Below are positions 8,699 through 18,822 of a DNA stretch of 64,000 nucleotides, piece after piece. How positions within the stretch are numbered: position 1 is the stretch's first letter; each line of letters opens with the position of its first letter. This DNA comes from Campylobacter volucris (GTDB lineage: Bacteria; Campylobacterota; Campylobacteria; Campylobacterales; Campylobacteraceae), in contig NZ_CP043428.1 of the NCBI RefSeq assembly GCF_008245045.1, forward strand, positions 1,426,001-1,490,000, written 5' to 3'. The position numbers were made by a program, and so were the translations under genes. Below the pieces are notes generated by a model that was given only the letters and a program-made list of their open reading frames with translations, was not told where the DNA came from and searched no databases.

Positions 8699-9853
8699 AT
8701 GTTTATTAGTTCAAATATCAATCCGTATCAAAATTTTGCAAATTCTTCCTTTGCAAAGTTAGAAAATTTAGAACCTAAAAAAGATACCGCCAACAATGTC
8801 GCTCAAAATGATTTTACAAAATCTAAAGAAAATTTTGACAATGATTATAAAATAACCTATGCAAGTGAATTTGGCTTTAGGATAGACGAAAAAGGATTTT
8901 TTGAAAAAGACTTAAATAAAAGCGCAAAGATTCCTCTTGATTATGATATAAATATCAAAAGTATTAGAGAAATTTCAAAACAATTAACCAAATTAGATGA
9001 AAATTTAAACTACAATAAAATTGATTTGCCAAAACTTTTAAATTCATACCATAACACCTTAAAAACCATTAATCCCGAATTTGAAAATAATGATAATTCT
9101 TTTCTTAACAAAAGCACTATTTTGAGCTTAAATCAAGGATACAGCTATGATTATGATGGAAAAATTTTAAAAGTATATGAAAATTCCAAAGAACTTCAAG
9201 AGGCAAAAGATGCTAATAAAAATTTAAACACCCTAATGCTTGATAATAAAATTGGAGATTTTGCTTTCAATTCTAGCGTCGAAAATACTTCAAATAATCC
9301 TATAATCAAACCTTATTTAAGTAAAAACGGAGAAGTTACAAAAAGTGGGTTATTATTAAATTATATTTATAATGATGTAAAAAGTCAAAATGAACAAAAA
9401 GCAAATTTTTTCATGTCTCCTATAGAGCTTGATTTTTCCTCTAATGTAAAATTTCAAAAATTAATGAGAGGTGAGCTAGATCCAAAAGATTTCATCGATG
9501 AAAACAATAAAGAAAAAATGAGCTTTGATTTATATCTTTACATAAATGGAGTGGATAAAAACACTACTTCAGAAGATAAACTTTCTGTATTTTTTCAACA
9601 ATACATCAACTATCAACACAGTATCAATATGGAAGAATTTGCAAATTCTAGTTCTATATATAGCCTTTATGTGGAACAAACTCAAAATAGTTTTGAAAAA
9701 CTCAAAAATGACTTCAATCATAAAAGCGATCATATCGATCTTGAAAAAATAAACTCCCAAAAAGCGTTTTTAGATACTCAGTTTTTAGAAAATAGAAAAA
9801 GACAAGCTAATATCAATAAAATTTTACACTCTTATTTGAATGCAATGGCTTAA
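8699..9853 (+). CDS. Uncharacterised protein under a sigma-54 flagellar-type promoter
   Basis: I do not recognise this 384-residue protein. It is Asn/Lys/Ser-rich, hydrophilic and has no signal peptide or membrane segment. The first 50 residues (MFISSNINPYQNFANSS) are polar and low in charge, the kind of disordered N-terminus seen on flagellar type III substrates. The middle contains FGFRIDEKGFFEKDLN (about 58-73), a pattern also found near the N-terminus of other Campylobacter flagellum-linked proteins, and the C-terminus is helical (QFLENRKRQANINKILHS). A near-consensus sigma-54 promoter precedes it, so flagellar co-expression is likely. A secreted effector or a hook/filament accessory protein is possible; this is inference. 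Confidence 0.7.
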   Translation: MFISSNINPYQNFANSSFAKLENLEPKKDTANNVAQNDFTKSKENFDNDYKITYASEFGFRIDEKGFFEKDLNKSAKIPLDYDINIKSIREISKQLTKLDENLNYNKIDLPKLLNSYHNTLKTINPEFENNDNSFLNKSTILSLNQGYSYDYDGKILKVYENSKELQEAKDANKNLNTLMLDNKIGDFAFNSSVENTSNNPIIKPYLSKNGEVTKSGLLLNYIYNDVKSQNEQKANFFMSPIELDFSSNVKFQKLMRGELDPKDFIDENNKEKMSFDLYLYINGVDKNTTSEDKLSVFFQQYINYQHSINMEEFANSSSIYSLYVEQTQNSFEKLKNDFNHKSDHIDLEKINSQKAFLDTQFLENRKRQANINKILHSYLNAMA

Positions 9854-9930
9854 CTTGTGTTAAAATATCAACCATATTTTACACAAGCTAAAAACTTACC
9901 TAAAGTTTAAAGTTAAATTTAATATTTTAG

Positions 9931-11160
<1,230 letters not shown>

Positions 11161-11170
11161 AGGATAAAAA

Positions 11171-12142
11171 ATGGCAAAAAATAATTTAATTGGTGGATCA
11201 ATTTGGGATGAATACTCAAATAAAGTTCAAGATAGAATGAATAATCCAAGACATATGGGTGAATTTACAGAAGATGATGCAAAACAAGCAAATGCAAAAT
11301 TAATCGTAGCTGATTTTGGAGCTGAAAGTTGTGGTGATGCTGTTAGACTTTATTGGCTTGTAGATGAAAAAACGGATAAAATTATAGATGCTAAATTTAA
11401 AAGCTTTGGTTGTGGAACAGCTATAGCAAGTAGCGACACCATGGCTGAACTTTGCATAGGAAAAACAGTAGATGAAGCCGTTAAAATCACAAATTTAGAT
11501 GTAGAATTTGCGATGAGAGATAATCCTGAAACTCCAGCAGTTCCACCTCAAAAAATGCATTGTTCTGTTATGGCTTATGATGTTATAAAACAAGCTGCAG
11601 CTCAATACAAAGGAGTTAATCCTGAAGATTTTGAAGATCAAATCATAGTTTGTGAGTGTGCTAGAGTAAGTCTTGGAACAATAAAAGAAGTTATAAAATT
11701 AAATGATTTAAAAAGTGTAGAAGAAATCACTCAATATACAAAAGCAGGAGCTTTTTGTAAATCCTGTGTAAAAGCTGGTGGTCACGAAAAAAGAGAATAT
11801 TATCTAGTAGATATATTAGCCCAAACTCGTGCTGAGATGGATAAAGAAAAATTAAAAGAGCAAAGCAAAGGCGATCTTTCTTTTGATGAAATGACCACGG
11901 TTGGACAATTAAAAGCCGTAGAAGCTGTTTTAGATAGCGATGTGCGTCCTATGTTACATGGTGATGGTGGGGATTTAGAAGTAATTGATATTCAAAAAAG
12001 CGATAATAAAAATATAGATATATATATTCGTTATTTAGGAGCTTGCAGTGGTTGCTCAAGCGGAAGTGGTGCGACTTTATATGCTATTGAAAACATCTTA
12101 CAAGAAGAACTTAGCCCAAATATACGCGTTATTCCAGTTTAA
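11171..12142 (+). CDS. nifU: NifU Fe-S cluster scaffold protein
   Basis: The protein receives sulfur from NifS and builds Fe-S clusters for transfer. All three domains of full NifU are present in 323 residues. The IscU-like N-terminal scaffold has cysteines in ESCGDAVRLYW, FGCGTAIAS and MHCSVMAYD. A central bacterioferritin-associated-ferredoxin-like [2Fe-2S] domain has VCECARVS and CKSCVKAGG. The C-terminal Nfu domain has LGACSGCSSGS with the CxxC pair. It follows nifS by ten bases with AAAGGATA upstream. A strong terminator overlaps its stop codon. Confidence 0.97.
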   Translation: MAKNNLIGGSIWDEYSNKVQDRMNNPRHMGEFTEDDAKQANAKLIVADFGAESCGDAVRLYWLVDEKTDKIIDAKFKSFGCGTAIASSDTMAELCIGKTVDEAVKITNLDVEFAMRDNPETPAVPPQKMHCSVMAYDVIKQAAAQYKGVNPEDFEDQIIVCECARVSLGTIKEVIKLNDLKSVEEITQYTKAGAFCKSCVKAGGHEKREYYLVDILAQTRAEMDKEKLKEQSKGDLSFDEMTTVGQLKAVEAVLDSDVRPMLHGDGGDLEVIDIQKSDNKNIDIYIRYLGACSGCSSGSGATLYAIENILQEELSPNIRVIPV

Positions 12143-12165
12143 GTAGTTTTCTACTTAAACTTTTT
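12137..12165 (+). terminator. Rho-independent terminator overlapping the nifU stop
   Basis: A perfect 10-bp stem (GTTTAAGTAG and CTACTTAAAC) with a TTTT loop is followed by five Ts. The stem begins before the nifU stop codon (12140-12142), so translation to the stop would run into the hairpin. Confidence 0.85.
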
Positions 12166-12226
12166 ATACAAAAATAAACCTTTTATGATAAAATATTTAT
12201 TTAATCTATATTAAAAGGTTATTTTT

Positions 12227-13390
12227 ATGCAAAGACTTCAAAATCTTATAAAAAGCGAAACTTTTCCTGGAGTTTTATTAATATTTTTTACAGTACTTGC
12301 TCTGATTTTACAAAATAGTTCATTAACTAATCAATATACAGATTTTTTAAATATTCCTTTTGGATTTCAAGCTGGAAGTTTAGAAATTTTCAAACCCTTA
12401 TTGTTATGGATAAATGATGGTTTGATTGCGATTTTTTTCTTTGCAATTGGACTTGAATTAAAATATGAAGTTACAAGAGGACAATTAAACAGCATAAAAG
12501 CCATGTCTTTACCTGTATTTGCAGCACTAGGAGGGATGATAGTTCCAGCTTTAATTTTTGCATTTTTTAATTATAAAGATCCTTTTGCTTTACAAGGTTG
12601 GGCTATACCAACTGCGACTGATATAGCTTTTGCAATTGGAATTTTAATGCTTTTAGGAAAAAAAGTACCTATTGCTTTAAAATTATTTTTGCTTTCTTTG
12701 GCTATATTTGATGATTTGGGTGCTATTATAGTAATAGCGTTGTTTTACACAAGCGAACTTTCAGTGGTTGCAATGATCATAGCTTTAATTTGTATGTTAG
12801 CACTTTATATCTTAAATCATTTTCATGTGACTAAAAAATCTTTTTATATTATCGTAGCTATTATTTTTTGGATTAGTATGTTAAAAAGCGGAGTTCATGC
12901 TACTTTAGCAGGAGTTATCACTGCATTATTTATACCATTAGACACTAAAGATGGAAAATCTTTTTTAAAAGAAATAGAACATGATTTAGCACCTTGGGTA
13001 AGTTATTTTATACTTCCTATTTTTGCTTTTGCAAATGCTGGGGTAGATTTAAAAAATATGGATCCTAGTTTTATGTTTTCTTCTGTTAGTTTAGGAATCA
13101 TACTAGGACTTTTTGTTGGAAAACAAATAGGGGTATTTTTATTTTCTTACATTAGCATCAAGTTAGGTCTTGCAAAACTTCCACAAAATGTAAATTTCAA
13201 ACAACTTTATGGAGTGTGTATCCTAACGGGCATTGGTTTTACTATGAGCTTTTTTATCGATGGTTTAGCTTATCAAAATAGCGATATTTTTGCATATTCT
13301 GATAAGCTAGCTATCTTAATAGCATCATTTTTAAGCGCGGCGATAGGATATCTTTACTTAAAAATTATTTATCGTTCTTCAAAAACATGA
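12227..13390 (+). CDS. nhaA1: Na+/H+ antiporter NhaA, first copy
   Basis: NhaA expels Na+ or Li+ in exchange for protons and helps with salt and alkaline pH. The 387 residues hold about 12 membrane segments. The ion-binding Asp pair is in [11 protein letters not shown] (about residue 160) and the TM4 Asp is in [11 protein letters not shown] (about 130). The start has AAAAGG ten bases ahead. The next gene is a close paralogue beginning in the ATGA overlap at its stop, so the two are co-translated. C. jejuni also carries two nhaA genes in tandem. Confidence 0.95.
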   Translation: MQRLQNLIKSETFPGVLLIFFTVLALILQNSSLTNQYTDFLNIPFGFQAGSLEIFKPLLLWINDGLIAIFFFAIGLELKYEVTRGQLNSIKAMSLPVFAALGGMIVPALIFAFFNYKDPFALQGWAIPTATDIAFAIGILMLLGKKVPIALKLFLLSLAIFDDLGAIIVIALFYTSELSVVAMIIALICMLALYILNHFHVTKKSFYIIVAIIFWISMLKSGVHATLAGVITALFIPLDTKDGKSFLKEIEHDLAPWVSYFILPIFAFANAGVDLKNMDPSFMFSSVSLGIILGLFVGKQIGVFLFSYISIKLGLAKLPQNVNFKQLYGVCILTGIGFTMSFFIDGLAYQNSDIFAYSDKLAILIASFLSAAIGYLYLKIIYRSSKT

Positions 13391-14541
13391 ACATAAAAAG
13401 ATATTTTAATTTTATATCCATAGAAATTCTAGGAGGATTGTTGCTATTAGGTGCGACAATCTTTGCTTTGATATTAAAAAATAGTTCATATGGTGATAGC
13501 TATATGGAATTTCTTAGTGTCGAGATGGGTTTAAAGATAGGAAATTGGGAGCTTTTTAAACCTTCATTACTATGGATAAATGATGGTTTGATTGCGATTT
13601 TTTTCTTTGCAATTGGACTTGAATTAAAAAAAGAATTCACACAAGGAGAATTTAAAACTCTTAGTAATATCACACTACCACTCATAGCTGCTATAGGTGG
13701 TATAGTAGTTCCTGCTTTAATATTTTATGTTATAAATTTTAACGACCCTTATGTTTTAAGAGGATGGGCTATACCTACTGCTACCGATACTGCTTTTGCG
13801 CTAGTAATACTAGCTATGTTAAAACAACGCATTCCAAGCTCATTAAAAGTATTTTTAGTCTCACTTGCAATTTTTGACGATGTAGGAGCTATTTTAATCA
13901 TAGCCATTTTTTATACTAATGAACTTTCTGCTTTAGCTTTTTTTGTAGCATTTTGTTGCATATTAGGCCTATTTATTTTAAATCGTCTAGGAAATGAAAG
14001 AAAATCTTTTTACTATATACTTGGCACCCTACTTTGGCTTAGTGTTTTAAAAAGTGGAGTTCATGCTACTTTAGCAGGTATTATAACTGCTTTGTTTATA
14101 CCTGTTTATACTAAAAACAATCATCCTTTGCTAGAAGAAATCGAACATGGACTTAAATTCTGGATAGCTTTTGTTATTTTGCCATTATTTGCCTTTGCAA
14201 ATGCTGGAGTTGATCTTTCTAAAATCGAATCGCATATGCTTTTTAGCGGTGTTAGTGTGGGAATTTTTCTAGGTCTTTTTGTTGGAAAACAACTTGGAGT
14301 ATTTGGCTTTGCTTATATGGCGATTAAATTTAAATTAGCAAAATTACCAAAAGAAGCCAATTTTAAACAACTTTATGGAGTGTGCATTCTAACAGGCATT
14401 GGCTTTACTATGAGCTTTTTTATCGATGCGCTTGCATATGAAGTGAGTGATATTTTTAATTTTGTGGATAATTTTGCGATTTTACTTGCCTCACTAGCTT
14501 CTGGTATATTTGGTTATTTTTATTTGCGTTTTATCAAATAA
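13387..14541 (+). CDS. nhaA2: Na+/H+ antiporter NhaA, second copy
   Basis: A 384-residue paralogue of the preceding antiporter with the same critical residues: [11 protein letters not shown] for the Asp pair and [11 protein letters not shown] for the TM4 Asp. Blocks such as [20 protein letters not shown] and [19 protein letters not shown] are nearly the same in both copies, even at the DNA level, so the duplication is old but constrained or is homogenised by gene conversion. The start lies in an ATGA overlap with nhaA1. Loop regions differ most, so the copies may differ in pH response; that is inference. Confidence 0.95.
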   Translation: MNIKRYFNFISIEILGGLLLLGATIFALILKNSSYGDSYMEFLSVEMGLKIGNWELFKPSLLWINDGLIAIFFFAIGLELKKEFTQGEFKTLSNITLPLIAAIGGIVVPALIFYVINFNDPYVLRGWAIPTATDTAFALVILAMLKQRIPSSLKVFLVSLAIFDDVGAILIIAIFYTNELSALAFFVAFCCILGLFILNRLGNERKSFYYILGTLLWLSVLKSGVHATLAGIITALFIPVYTKNNHPLLEEIEHGLKFWIAFVILPLFAFANAGVDLSKIESHMLFSGVSVGIFLGLFVGKQLGVFGFAYMAIKFKLAKLPKEANFKQLYGVCILTGIGFTMSFFIDALAYEVSDIFNFVDNFAILLASLASGIFGYFYLRFIK

Positions 14542-14568
14542 TTAATTTTTTTTTAAATTAAATTCAGA

Positions 14569-14574
14569 TATAAT
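14569..14574 (+). promoter_or_regulatory. -10 element of the tRNA-Glu promoter
   Basis: A consensus TATAAT lies 15 bases before the first base of tRNA-Glu, with a T-rich tract upstream. The spacing suits transcription starting near 14581. Confidence 0.6.
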
Positions 14575-14589
14575 TGCATTTTTAAATTT

Positions 14590-14664
14590 GGCCCATTCGT
14601 CTAGCGGTTAGGACATCGCCCTTTCACGGCGGTAACACGAGTTCGAGTCTCGTATGGGTCACCA
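14590..14664 (+). tRNA. tRNA-Glu (anticodon TTC)
   Basis: The 75-base sequence folds as a cloverleaf. The acceptor stem pairs GGCCCAT with ATGGGTC (one G-U pair), and the anticodon loop CTTTCAC gives TTC. The T-arm has GTTCGAGTC, and an encoded discriminator A and CCA end follow. A consensus -10 lies upstream. Confidence 0.97.
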
Positions 14665-14890
14665 CTTTTTAACTTCTAAATGACTTCATAGCAAAAAGAT
14701 TTAGAGCGAAATTTGCGTTGAAAATTACAAATAATCTATCTAATTAAATGTAAAAATGATTTAAAAAGATAATAAATCTCACTTACCCCAGAGATTGTAA
14801 GATTTTATAAAAAATATGATGGAATTTATTAAAAATATTTATGGATAATAAAGCTTACTCTTTAAAAGTTTATAAAATAAAAATTTAGCT
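14665..14890. other. Intergenic region without a recognised gene
   Basis: This AT-rich stretch between tRNA-Glu and the leftward TRIC-family gene has no frame with a plausible start and ribosome site on either strand. A T-run follows the tRNA directly. I see no convincing hairpin or repeat. Confidence 0.5.
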
Positions 14891-15511
14891 TTATTTGTTC
14901 TCGCTATCTTTAAAAGAAAATATAGGCAAGCTTAAACCATAATATATCGCCAAAAGTCTTGCTATAGTTCCTACAATCAACGAAGCAAGAATAACCCATA
15001 ACTCATCAATACCTAAAGTATATAATGTATAATACAAAGCTCCTGTTAGTATAGCCACGCCTGCATAAATTTCTTTTTGAAAAACCAAAGGAATTCTAGC
15101 ACATAAAATATCTCTTAATATTCCTCCAAAAACCCCGGTAATCACAGCAGCGCTCACAGCTATTATAAAGCCATATCCCATTTGTATTGCAATTTGTGCT
15201 CCCAAAACACTAAAAACTACTAAACCTATAGCATCTAGCACTAAAAAAAGTTTTTCAAGTCTAATTACATATTTTGAAATTTTTGTTGTAATCATAGCTG
15301 CTATGCAAATTAAAATCACATATTCAGGAGTTTTCACCCAAGTTAAAGGATAATGATCAAGCAAAATATCCCTTATAGAACCCCCACCAATTGCAGTTAC
15401 CAAAGCTATGAAAATCACACCAAAAAGATCCATCTTATGACGCCCAGCAGCAATAGCTCCAGTCATCGCATCAACGGTGATACCTATAATGTAGAGTATG
15501 GTTAAAAGCAT
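14891..15511 (-). CDS. TRIC/UPF0126-family membrane channel protein
   Basis: The 206 residues form about seven membrane segments in two related halves, each with the family motif: [10 protein letters not shown] near residue 42 and [10 protein letters not shown] near 128. Prokaryotic TRIC proteins form trimeric, K+-permeable channels, but their role in bacteria is poorly known and some members sit near amino-acid transport genes. The start ATG at 15511 lacks a close ribosome site. The only purine run (AAGGG) is about ten bases ahead, in the 3' arm of a hairpin. The gene is the last of the leftward set that begins with the LapB-like gene. Confidence 0.85.
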   Translation of the reverse strand: MLLTILYIIGITVDAMTGAIAAGRHKMDLFGVIFIALVTAIGGGSIRDILLDHYPLTWVKTPEYVILICIAAMITTKISKYVIRLEKLFLVLDAIGLVVFSVLGAQIAIQMGYGFIIAVSAAVITGVFGGILRDILCARIPLVFQKEIYAGVAILTGALYYTLYTLGIDELWVILASLIVGTIARLLAIYYGLSLPIFSFKDSENK

Positions 15512-15520
15512 GGCAGAAAG

Positions 15521-15540
15521 ACCCTTGTAAAAACAAGGGC
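15521..15540 (-). other. Hairpin in front of the TRIC-family gene, holding its probable ribosome site
   Basis: Read on the minus strand, CCCTTGT (15539-15533) pairs with ACAAGGG (15528-15522) around a four-base loop, directly after the stop of the upstream gene. The 3' arm contains AAGGG, the only ribosome-site-like sequence before ATG 15511. Only a weak TCTTTC follows, so it is either a partial terminator or a translational control hairpin. Confidence 0.5.
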
Positions 15541-16584
15541 TTAGTTATTACTTACGATGTTAATGATATTTTGAGCAACTTTTTTAGCAATAGGCTCAAC
15601 AAATTCAGCAGGAGAAGTAAATCCTACACAAGAGCAATTAATCTCACCTAAAACATATTTATCTTTACCATTTTCATCTGTGTCTAAAATAAAATCTGCT
15701 GTCCAAATCAAAGGTATATCGTAATTTCCAAGTTTTGAACGAATTTCTGGCAAGGTTGCTAAAAACCAATCAACCAATTCTTGCCAATCTTTTGGCTCAT
15801 CGTATCTATATTTTGCACCTGAAAAAAGTGTAGCAGAAAATGCATCAGCACCTTCAGCAGGTTTTTTATGCACTACATAAATTGGAGTATGATAAAGCAT
15901 TAAAATTCTAATTTCGCCTTCTTTGATACGAGGTAAAAAAGTCATATCTACAAGCATTCCATTATCACCAACTATATATTGCTCACAAAAATCCATAAAT
16001 TCACCAAGCTCTCTTTCTTCTGTATGATTATCTTTAGCTTCTGTGCATTTGATTTTTGCATTTAAAGGCACACTTGTAGCTCCCGCCGGCAATTCATCTA
16101 TCAATCTCACACGCCAAATACCCTCACCAGTTGAACCACGATTTTGTTTTAAAACTCTCTCACCTTTTGCTAAAGTCTTAACAAAACTTTCTTTAAAAGT
16201 TTTGATATCATAGTATGCATAAGTATCTTCAGGTACTAAAGCAGTTTTATTTAGCTTAGTTAAAGCATCTTTAGCACCATAACCAATCATCGCATCAGGA
16301 TGAGGCATACCTATAACACCATTAGCACAAAGCTTTCTTAGCATGTCAAAATATTCATTTTCTTCTTTTAAATTTCCTGGATTAATCCTAGAAACATAAG
16401 CATCAGCATTATTTTTTACATATTCATAAATTTCATCTTTTTTTTCAACTTCAAAAAAGATAACCTCAGCATTCCATCCTTGCTCTTTTAAAGCATTTAC
16501 CATAGGCATAGTATCTTTTCTATGTCCATCTTCGCCTTTGTCGCTTCCGCCTCTAACTTCAAAAAAAACAATATTTTTTTTCAT
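15541..16584 (-). CDS. ATP-grasp-like protein of unknown substrate
   Basis: I do not recognise this 347-residue protein by name. It opens with [20 protein letters not shown], resembling a nucleotide- or substrate-binding alpha/beta domain. Residues about 142-156 ([17 protein letters not shown]) look like the glycine-rich ATP-grasp loop with an upstream lysine. Near the end, [20 protein letters not shown] (about 300-319) matches the ATP-grasp metal-binding pattern D...E-x-N. A carboxylate-amine or -thiol ligase is therefore plausible; the substrate cannot be told. No signal peptide is seen. The start has AAGGAA upstream. It lies 54 bases after aroC, probably with its own promoter. Confidence 0.6.
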   Translation of the reverse strand: MKKNIVFFEVRGGSDKGEDGHRKDTMPMVNALKEQGWNAEVIFFEVEKKDEIYEYVKNNADAYVSRINPGNLKEENEYFDMLRKLCANGVIGMPHPDAMIGYGAKDALTKLNKTALVPEDTYAYYDIKTFKESFVKTLAKGERVLKQNRGSTGEGIWRVRLIDELPAGATSVPLNAKIKCTEAKDNHTEERELGEFMDFCEQYIVGDNGMLVDMTFLPRIKEGEIRILMLYHTPIYVVHKKPAEGADAFSATLFSGAKYRYDEPKDWQELVDWFLATLPEIRSKLGNYDIPLIWTADFILDTDENGKDKYVLGEINCSCVGFTSPAEFVEPIAKKVAQNIINIVSNN

Positions 16585-16638
16585 ACTAGTTCCTTTTTAT
16601 AAAATGTAATAAAATAATAACCAAGCAAGTATTAAATT

Positions 16639-17724
16639 TCATTTATAAATTTTCTTTAAATTAGATAAATTTGAATTTGCGTTTAATAATAACACATCTG
16701 CCATCACAACTCTAGCCATAGCATTTACCACTATAGCTCCTCTTATACCTACACAAGGATCATGCCTACCTTTTAACTCACATATGACATTTTCACCTTT
16801 AATGTTTTGGGTTTGCTGTGGTAAAAATATAGAAGGAGTTGGTTTAAAAAATGTTTTAAATTCTATAAAATTTCCATTTGAGATTCCTCCTAAAATTCCA
16901 CCACTATGATTGCTTAAAAATTTATCATCTTTGATTTCATCATTATTTTGACTACCAAGCATATAACTACTTTTACACCCGCTACCAATTTCTATAGCTT
17001 TAACCGCATTTATACCCATAATAGCATGAGCAAGTTTAGAATCAAGCTTATCATACAAAGGCTCTCCTAAATTTTTAAAAGGATTTTTAATTCTAGTAAA
17101 AACCCTCGCTCCTATGCTATCTTTTGCCTTTTTAGCTTTTAAAATCTCATCTTTAAAACTCTGTTCTAAATTCACATCTAAAGCATAAATTTCACTCCTT
17201 GATGCAAATTTAAAATCAAACTCATCATTTTTTAATTGACTCTCAATCTCTCCAACCCCATAAACACCACTCATAATTTCTATATCAAATTCTTTTAAAA
17301 GCATTTGTGCCACAGCTCCAGCTGCAACCCTAGCTATGCTTTCTCTAGCGCTTGCTCTTCCACCACCTGTATAATCTCTAATACCATATTTGTGAAAATA
17401 AGTATAATCAGCATGAGCAGGTCTAAATAGCTCTTTTAAATTTTCATAATCTTTTGAATGTTGATTTTCATTAAAAACCATTATAGCTATAGGAGTTCCT
17501 GTGGTATAACCCTCAAAAACACCGCTTAAAATTTGAGCTTTATCATTTTCTTTACGCGGAGTAGAAAATTTATTTTGTCCTGGCTTTCTTTTATCAAGCT
17601 CATTTTGTAAAAATTCTTCATCAAATTTAACACCAGCTGGCATACCATCTATAACACATCCTATCGCCCTGCCGTGTGATTCTCCAAAGCTTGTAAATTT
17701 AAATTTTGTTCCAAAGGTATTCAT
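16639..17724 (-). CDS. aroC: Chorismate synthase
   Basis: The enzyme makes chorismate from EPSP with reduced FMN, the last step of the shikimate pathway. The family start [18 protein letters not shown] and the motifs [21 protein letters not shown] and GGRASARES are present, as is the late [11 protein letters not shown] longer frame exists, but ATG 17724 is favoured: it gives the conserved N-terminus, has AGGA nine bases ahead, and forms the typical ATGA overlap with rnc. This gives 361 residues, normal for the family. It follows rnc in the LapB-like/rnhA/rnc operon, an arrangement also seen in C. jejuni. Confidence 0.96.
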   Translation of the reverse strand: MNTFGTKFKFTSFGESHGRAIGCVIDGMPAGVKFDEEFLQNELDKRKPGQNKFSTPRKENDKAQILSGVFEGYTTGTPIAIMVFNENQHSKDYENLKELFRPAHADYTYFHKYGIRDYTGGGRASARESIARVAAGAVAQMLLKEFDIEIMSGVYGVGEIESQLKNDEFDFKFASRSEIYALDVNLEQSFKDEILKAKKAKDSIGARVFTRIKNPFKNLGEPLYDKLDSKLAHAIMGINAVKAIEIGSGCKSSYMLGSQNNDEIKDDKFLSNHSGGILGGISNGNFIEFKTFFKPTPSIFLPQQTQNIKGENVICELKGRHDPCVGIRGAIVVNAMARVVMADVLLLNANSNLSNLKKIYK

Positions 17725-18389
17725 AATTGTCCTAATTTCTCTAAAGCTATTTTTGCACATTGTTGTTGGGCTTCTTTTTTACTACCTGCTATTGCTCTTG
17801 CAAATTCTTCACCTTGAATTTTTACAGCAATTTCAAATTGTTTTTTATGATCAGGCCCAAAAGCTTTAACAACAATATATTCTGGAGTTACTGCCATATC
17901 TGCTTGAGTGATTTCTTGCAGTTTGGTTTTATAATCTTTAAACAAACTTTGCGTATCAATATGCGGATAAACTTCTTCTAATAATTTTAAAGCTATATGT
18001 TTAGTTTTTTCAAAACCTATCTCTAAATACAAAGCCCCCATTAAAGCTTCAAATGCATCAGAAAGTATTGATGGTTTATTGCGACCATCATTGTTTTCTT
18101 CTGCAGCCGACATAAAAATACATGCTCCAAGATTTAATTTTTGAGCTAAATGTGCAAAAGATTTTTCATTTACCAAAGCAGCTCTTAATTTAGAAAGATT
18201 TCCTTCAGAATCTTTTTGAAATTTAAAAAATAAAAATTCCCCTACCACTAAATCCATAACCGCATCGCCTAAAAATTCTAATCGTTCGTTATTATAAGGC
18301 TTTTTATAACTTTTGTGGGTTAAAGCTTCGATTAATAATTTTTCATCTTTAAAAGTATAGTTTAAACACTCTTGAAGTTTTTTAAGCAT
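17721..18389 (-). CDS. rnc: Ribonuclease III
   Basis: RNase III cuts double-stranded RNA, including rRNA precursors. The catalytic signature [20 protein letters not shown] lies near residues 33-52, with the second acidic site in [14 protein letters not shown] near 106-119. Residues about 150-220 form the dsRNA-binding domain, ending [20 protein letters not shown]. Length 222 is normal. Its start overlaps rnhA by eight bases and its stop overlaps aroC by four. Confidence 0.97.
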   Translation of the reverse strand: MLKKLQECLNYTFKDEKLLIEALTHKSYKKPYNNERLEFLGDAVMDLVVGEFLFFKFQKDSEGNLSKLRAALVNEKSFAHLAQKLNLGACIFMSAAEENNDGRNKPSILSDAFEALMGALYLEIGFEKTKHIALKLLEEVYPHIDTQSLFKDYKTKLQEITQADMAVTPEYIVVKAFGPDHKKQFEIAVKIQGEEFARAIAGSKKEAQQQCAKIALEKLGQL

Positions 18390-18822
18390 TATTTAGCCTT
18401 TCTTCTTGAAGTTTTAAAGCTGCTTGCCTTGCCAATGTATCACAACGCTCGTTAAATTCATGCCCATTATGTGCTTTTACCCAAATAGCACAAATATCAT
18501 GATTTTTTGCTACTTTGATATATTCTTTCCATAAATCCACATTTTTTTTACCCTTAAAATCTTTTTTTATCCAATCTTTTAGCCATTGATTAATACTTTG
18601 AACCATTAAATTAGAATCAGTGTATAATTTTATCTCACAGGGTTCTTTTAAAGCTTCTAAAGCTTTGATAATAGCCATTAATTCCATACGATTATTAGTT
18701 GTATTTTCACAAGCACCACTATGTTCTTTAATATGATTTTTATAGCTTAGCACATAAGCCCATCCACCAAAACCAGGATTATTTAAACACGAACCATCGG
18801 TATAAATTTCAATACTTTTCAA
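18382..18822 (-). CDS. rnhA: Ribonuclease HI
   Basis: RNase HI degrades RNA in RNA-DNA hybrids. The four catalytic acids are visible in the 146 residues: Asp in [11 protein letters not shown] near residue 8, Glu in [10 protein letters not shown] near 47, Asp in [11 protein letters not shown] near 69, and Asp in [12 protein letters not shown] near 131. The conserved His-containing loop [10 protein letters not shown] is intact. It overlaps the LapB-like gene by four bases and rnc by eight, so the operon joins two RNases. Confidence 0.97.
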   Translation of the reverse strand: MKSIEIYTDGSCLNNPGFGGWAYVLSYKNHIKEHSGACENTTNNRMELMAIIKALEALKEPCEIKLYTDSNLMVQSINQWLKDWIKKDFKGKKNVDLWKEYIKVAKNHDICAIWVKAHNGHEFNERCDTLARQAALKLQEERLNNA

